From Dolomedes plantarius (lineage: Eukaryota > Arthropoda > Arachnida > Araneae > Dolomedidae): a stretch of 64,000 bases of DNA. The notes under the pieces are model-generated. The model made no database searches. It was not told the origin of the DNA and saw only the letters and a program-made list of their open reading frames with translations. The stretch covers positions 183,488,874 to 183,552,873 of the forward strand of contig OU015496.1 in assembly GCA_907164885.2 (NCBI GenBank), written 5' to 3'. Shown piece after piece: positions 53,509-59,500 of this stretch (position 1 is the stretch's first letter; each line of letters opens with the position of its first letter). A program made the translations under genes and the position numbers.

Positions 53509-56500
53509 GAGAGAGAGAGAGAGAGAGAGACAGTGGCACACCCAGAGGGCCCTGCCCCCCCCCCCTTAAAAGAAGTAGAAATATTGATTTTGCATTATAA
53601 ATATTTTTATTCGTTCATCTCGGCCCCCCCCCCATGCATTATAAATATTTTTATCCATTCATCTCGCCCCCCCCCCCAAATAAAAATCCTGGATGCGCCA
53701 CTGGAGAGAAAGAGAGAGAGAGAGAGAGAGAAATAGATACAAAGGGTGAGAGAGGGGATATATAGGGTAGGTGGGGGCAAAGGTTCGCACGTACATTTGA
53801 AAATGACCGGGAAGAGTTTTGGGAAGAATAGGGTAGGTAGTGCATTCGTACACTTCCAGTCAGTTGCCTCGTGAAAGCTGTTGGAGTTACGACCTAATCT
53901 TGCAGAGAAAATGAGTTCAGCTTATTTTCGTCATTTTTAATGCAATTTTTTGCAACTTTTGAGTAATTCTGAGCATCACTCAAACTCACGAACTGTTTTA
54001 TGCCTATTTTCACATGTTACGGTGGTAAATAGCCTTTCAAATCCTACCTTGAGTTTTGGATTAACTCAAATACAATGGCGTCCATTCTACCAAAACAGAA
54101 GCAGCATGAAATGGGGTAAAGGTTTGCGGGAGTCATGGGGTAAGTAAAGGTTTGCAGTGCAAACTTTTGCCCCTCATACTAACAGGGCCCGACTTAGCCT
54201 AATTGGGGCCCGGGGCAAAAACTTCTTTGGGGCCCCCCTCTGCTTCACTACTTCAGTAATGAAGAACTTAATACTTAATACTAAACTTACTATTCGATTT
54301 GGGGGCCCCCCTCTGATGTGGGGGCCCGGGGCAACTGCCCCGTATGCCCCTGCCTTAGTCAGGCCCTGCATACTAATAACATTTGTTTCATGTTCTCTTT
54401 TCATTAGGAATCCTTATTTACAGCGTCTTTTAGTTCTTGGTTTCAGTTTACGGCAAACATTCATCTTCAAACATGGTGTCTAGCGTGCGGGAATTATATG
54501 GGAGTTTTTGTCGTCGGGGGAAAATGCGCGAATTATACGGGACTTTAGCATTTAGACCTACAAATGCGGGAATTTTATTCAACCTTTTCCTTATAATATT
54601 TTCAAATAAACAAATTACTACAAAATAAATGAGAATAAAATGCTCTAATACTGGTATGTGCGGTAGAGGGGAAACGTTCCGAAATCCTTTTTCTTTTTTT
54701 AATTTATTTTTAATTTTCATTATAGCCAATATATATTGGAAAAAGTTGTTCTACTTTTATTTTAAAGTCAAGTTTGTTTCCATTGTTCCAGTCATCCAAA
54801 TTTCATTTACAACCCTTTTTATCTGGAATTAAAAAATTCAATAGAACTAGTTAACTAAGTTTTCAATGCTTAAAGGAAACTTCAAATTTCACTTGGAAAT
54901 TATTAATAGGCATTCACAGTTTTGTAATTTGAAAATAAATTAAGCTTTTTGATAAAACTGTTTGTTTTTAATTATAAAATTTTTTGTAAAATGCTTGAAA
55001 ATCCATAATTTAAAAATAAGATAAATTAGTGCAACACAAAAAATAAAATAGTTCTGAAAAAAGACCTATTTTACAAGATAAAAGAATTAAATGTTGTTAT
55101 AAGACATATAGGCTTCGAAGGTCTGGTCAGAGAAATTAGCTCTCCCTCATTAATGGACGAGTTTCGGCTCATTTGCTACATAGATAGCAAAGGAAAAAAG
55201 AAGGGGGGGGGGTGGATTTTACAAGCCAGTACTGCTAGACACCTTGTTTCGTTACCTACGATAGAAGTTTTTTTTTTCTTTTTAGGAGTTTGGATAATAA
55301 TAAGATAAGTGACATTTAATAATATTTTATTAACAGAATCAAAAATCAATCAGTAAATAGGGTTAATGCATCTAGTCAAGTGTACTAAGTCAATTTTTTG
55401 CCTACCTTAATTTGCTTAATTTTTACGGTTTTAAAAGACTGAGTAAAGCCTAAGATATGATATAACGATAGTGTTAATAGCTGATATTTTAGTTGGAAGT
55501 TCTTTAGTTTGAGAAAAAAAAAATTATTGAGATTAACCCTGTTCAATTTCTGAATTCCTTTATTGGATTCAACTTTCTGTGTTAATAGTTGTTACTTCAT
55601 TTTGAAGTTATTTAGTTTAAGAAAAAATTTATTGAGATTATCCTGTTCAATTTGTGATTTTCTATATATATATAACACCTTTAAAAAGATTACAAAATAG
55701 GAAATAAAATTATTTAGACAACTCTATTTGTGATTTTCTATGCCTATCCAGTTAGAAACCAACAAGTGGGGTAAAGGTTCGCACTGCAAACCTTTACCCC
55801 ACCGGTTGGGGCAAAGGTTCGCAAACAGGTGTTTTGGTAAAATTGCAAATTCGATGCCTCAACCTTTCGGGAAAAAATTCATTATTTTATAGAAGGTAGA
55901 GGAGATACCCAACTGCAATACAAGTGACTATTTGGGGCAAAAAGATCTAATGGGGGCCCGTAAAAAACCAAAACCTCAAAACTGCAAACCTTTGACCCCA
56001 CCTACCCTAGGTTCGTTTGTCACCATTTTTCCTTCACACTGATTAAAATTTTCTCAGAACATTTTATTTAATAACTGATGGGTCTGAAAGATGATTCTAA
56101 TACCTTTTTGATAGAGTTCTCAAAAATATTATTCAAACAACAATAAGTATAATCAAATAAGGATTATATAGGAAGTGCCAGATTTCTATAAAGCAATATT
56201 TCAAATTTTCCCCTTCTTATCGTTAATCTTGCACTGTTGGTTTGAAAAGGATTTATAATCTGTACCACATTTTCCGAACGCGCAGAGATGTCCTCCCCAC
56301 GTGATTCCATCATGTAACACATTGTTATAACATTTTCCCAACAAAAATAAAATATTACCTATTCTAGACAAAACCCTTGCCCCTCTCCAAACTAGAAAAA
56401 AAAATATTGAAAAATTAATGCATGAGTTTTGCCTCACCAGAAACATATGCATCCGAATTTAATATTGTTGTTTAGTTTCATTAAAACTAAAATAGAAATG

Positions 56501-59500
56501 TTCAGTAACATATAAGATGGCAAATCCCAGGATTATGGCTGCTGGGATAATATATAATAACTATAATCGAGGAGCTGCAAGTCAATTTTAATATTAATAT
56601 CACAAAAACTTAATAGCAGAATGTTATTCATATCAGTGTTCGCTTATAAAGATTTTTTTTTCTAATGGCAAGTTTAAAGTCAACTGAGCCGAAAAACATA
56701 AAAAATGAGAACAAGAATATGACACAACAACAAAAGTCGGCTACAGTAATAGTCTATGAACTTAGTAAGTCCCTTATATTCCCATTACCGTTCGGAGAGG
56801 GAAATCTTTTGAAGAGCAGGACAGCGAAGCAGGTGTGTCTACCGAAGATCGCAGAGCCCGCGGAAATGATCAACAACGATATTGAGGCGATACAGATATT
56901 TTGATGAACAGACGTGGCTTATCGCCAGGCGAAATTCAGCAACAGCTCTACGCCTTGGCCACTTAAGGATGTCTTTGATTTTAATCCACCAGGACTTTTG
57001 ATAGTTGTTTTCAAAGAACTGTTGTCGGGGGCATCATTGACTGACTTACGGATAAGGCGTTTGATGGTACTAAAAGGGGCCTCAGCATTGGAAATCTGCA
57101 AAATGGATGCACCTCTCTTGGACAGGAGGTCAACAGACTCGGTGCCAGGGACTCCACAATGGCCCGGGATCCATTGTAAAACGACATCTTTATGGTGACT
57201 GCTGAAGCCCCGCAGGAGCTTCCTACACTCAAGTGAGGTGTAGTATAAGAATCAATTGTAATTAAAGCATCTTTAGAGTCATAAAACATAACAAGTTTGG
57301 AGAAACGGTCTAAATGGCATTGCTTATAAGGAATTATAATCAAGAATTTCACTATTATTGAATTAAACCAACCATTGTTATCGGAACTAATTCATACTGG
57401 AAACAACATGAGCATGAGAACTTAATGTAGCGTAAAAATGCATGTATGTTCTAATAAATGTTTATTTCTTTTTATACTTCTAGACTGTATATGATCCCAA
57501 TTTCATATCCTGTTACAATGTCTTTTATACTTCAATGCCAGTACTTGCTCTTGGAATTTTCGACCAGGTAAGCAAGATATTTGTTTGCTAACAGTTCCGA
57601 ATTAAAACATAGGATATACAGAGAAAGTTATTTCATCAGTAAATTATCTCTTATATAAACTTAAAGCTATTTCCATTTTAAATTCACTGCACTGGAATTT
57701 TTTCACACTTTATTGCCTGTAATAAATTTCGATTTAGGTTTCCTTCTCGAAATATCTTATTTTTCCCATCGCAACTACAACATATGCTTCTCAAGTTAAG
57801 GAAAATTGCAGAAGTCAACTTTTAAATAGTGGTTAATATAATAAATTCAGTTAACAAAACTCACTAGTTTTAAAATGTCACATATAAATCCACATCCTTT
57901 AGAATTTTGACATTTGATTTTTTTTTTCATCTTACAGGATGTCAATGACAGAAACTCCCTTAACTACCCCCAACTGTATACCCCGGGTCATAAAAATCTG
58001 CTTTTCAACAAAAAAGAATTCTTGAAGTCATTGGCCCACGGAGTGTGCACTTCATTCACACTGTTTTTCATACCATACGGATCATTTTATCAAAACATCA
58101 GTGCCCAAGGACTCAATATGGACGGGCATCACCTGTTTGGAACTGTGGTTTCTACGCTACTGGTCCTTGTCGTTACATCCCAGGTAAGTTAGAGCATCGA
58201 CATATGTTTTTAATCCTCAAGAACATTTGACAATTCATAACAAAATGAGTATTAAAAAGAAACGAACACAAAATAAAACATTTTTTATTTCTTATGTGGA
58301 GGCACTTGTCGCGAGACTTCACCACCGAAGTCTTGCTGTCTACTTTATCACGGGAGCATCGTTTAAGTGAGCCAGCATCGCTCCACATGAGGAGACAGCA
58401 CGGGAACGTCTTAGTTTTTACTTGGGATTAGAATCCAACTGCACTGCGGGGTAGTTCGCGACGTTAACCACTATACCATGTGGGCGGCCCATAAAAGCTT
58501 AAATAAAAACGAATGTGTTAAATGTATTAGAGCATCGTCTTCGGCTTTAATTATATCTGGCTCTCAACAAAGTGACGAAGACAATAGCTTTTATCTCTTT
58601 ACCTGGCGGTCATTTAAAATTTTATTAATTGTTCCACACAGTTGTAGTTTTGTAAAGAGAGGATAAGGTTAAACTACAAACTCCAATTATCTCCTTTTTT
58701 CAAAAGTATAGTAATAGCGGCACTTTAAATTGCGTATGTGTAATGTCTTTTAGCATCACTTGGATTCACTTTTGAATAAAAAACGAATTCATTGCCAATG
58801 CCTGAAGCTCAATTCTTCGAAACCTTTTGCCTTTTAATGTTATTCTTACAGTATTCTTCATTCTGAAGGAAGGGTAGTCTTGAGTATTTTGTAATTTTTA
58901 ATATAATGAAAGCGAAGAGGCATTCAGTCGAAAGTTAACGCATTCATAACATGCATGGTGAACCTTATTACCATGAGTATTATATTATATAAATTAATCG
59001 AGTGCCTTTTCTATTATAAAATAAATTATTTCAGAGCTGTACTTTTACCGCATGTAACTAATTACTAGAGATTGCAAAACTGGACTAAAAATTCACAACC
59101 GGGTCTCGGTTCTCAAATTTTTCCAGAGCCGGGCACCCCTGCATTACCCGTGTTTGAATAATGCTTGAAACATAAAACATTTGCCTTAAATATTAATAAA
59201 AACGTATACAATGGAGTCCCGATCGTTCCCCGAATAATAGTTTTCTCGTATGTGTCGTTTACTTCATCCAGTCCCGACGATAATATTTCTTTGTTATATT
59301 CCCGCATCTATAGTTTTTTCCGCATTTATCGTTCAGTGCAATTGGACCCTTTGAAAACGATCGATCGAGGTTCCACTGAATTTATTTATAGTGAAAAGAA
59401 TTTTAGTTTATTGCGTAAATAAAAAATATATTTATTTTTCGTTTATTATAATTTAAGCTAATTTAAGGAAGTGGGTCCTAAAACCCAAAATTACCGAATT

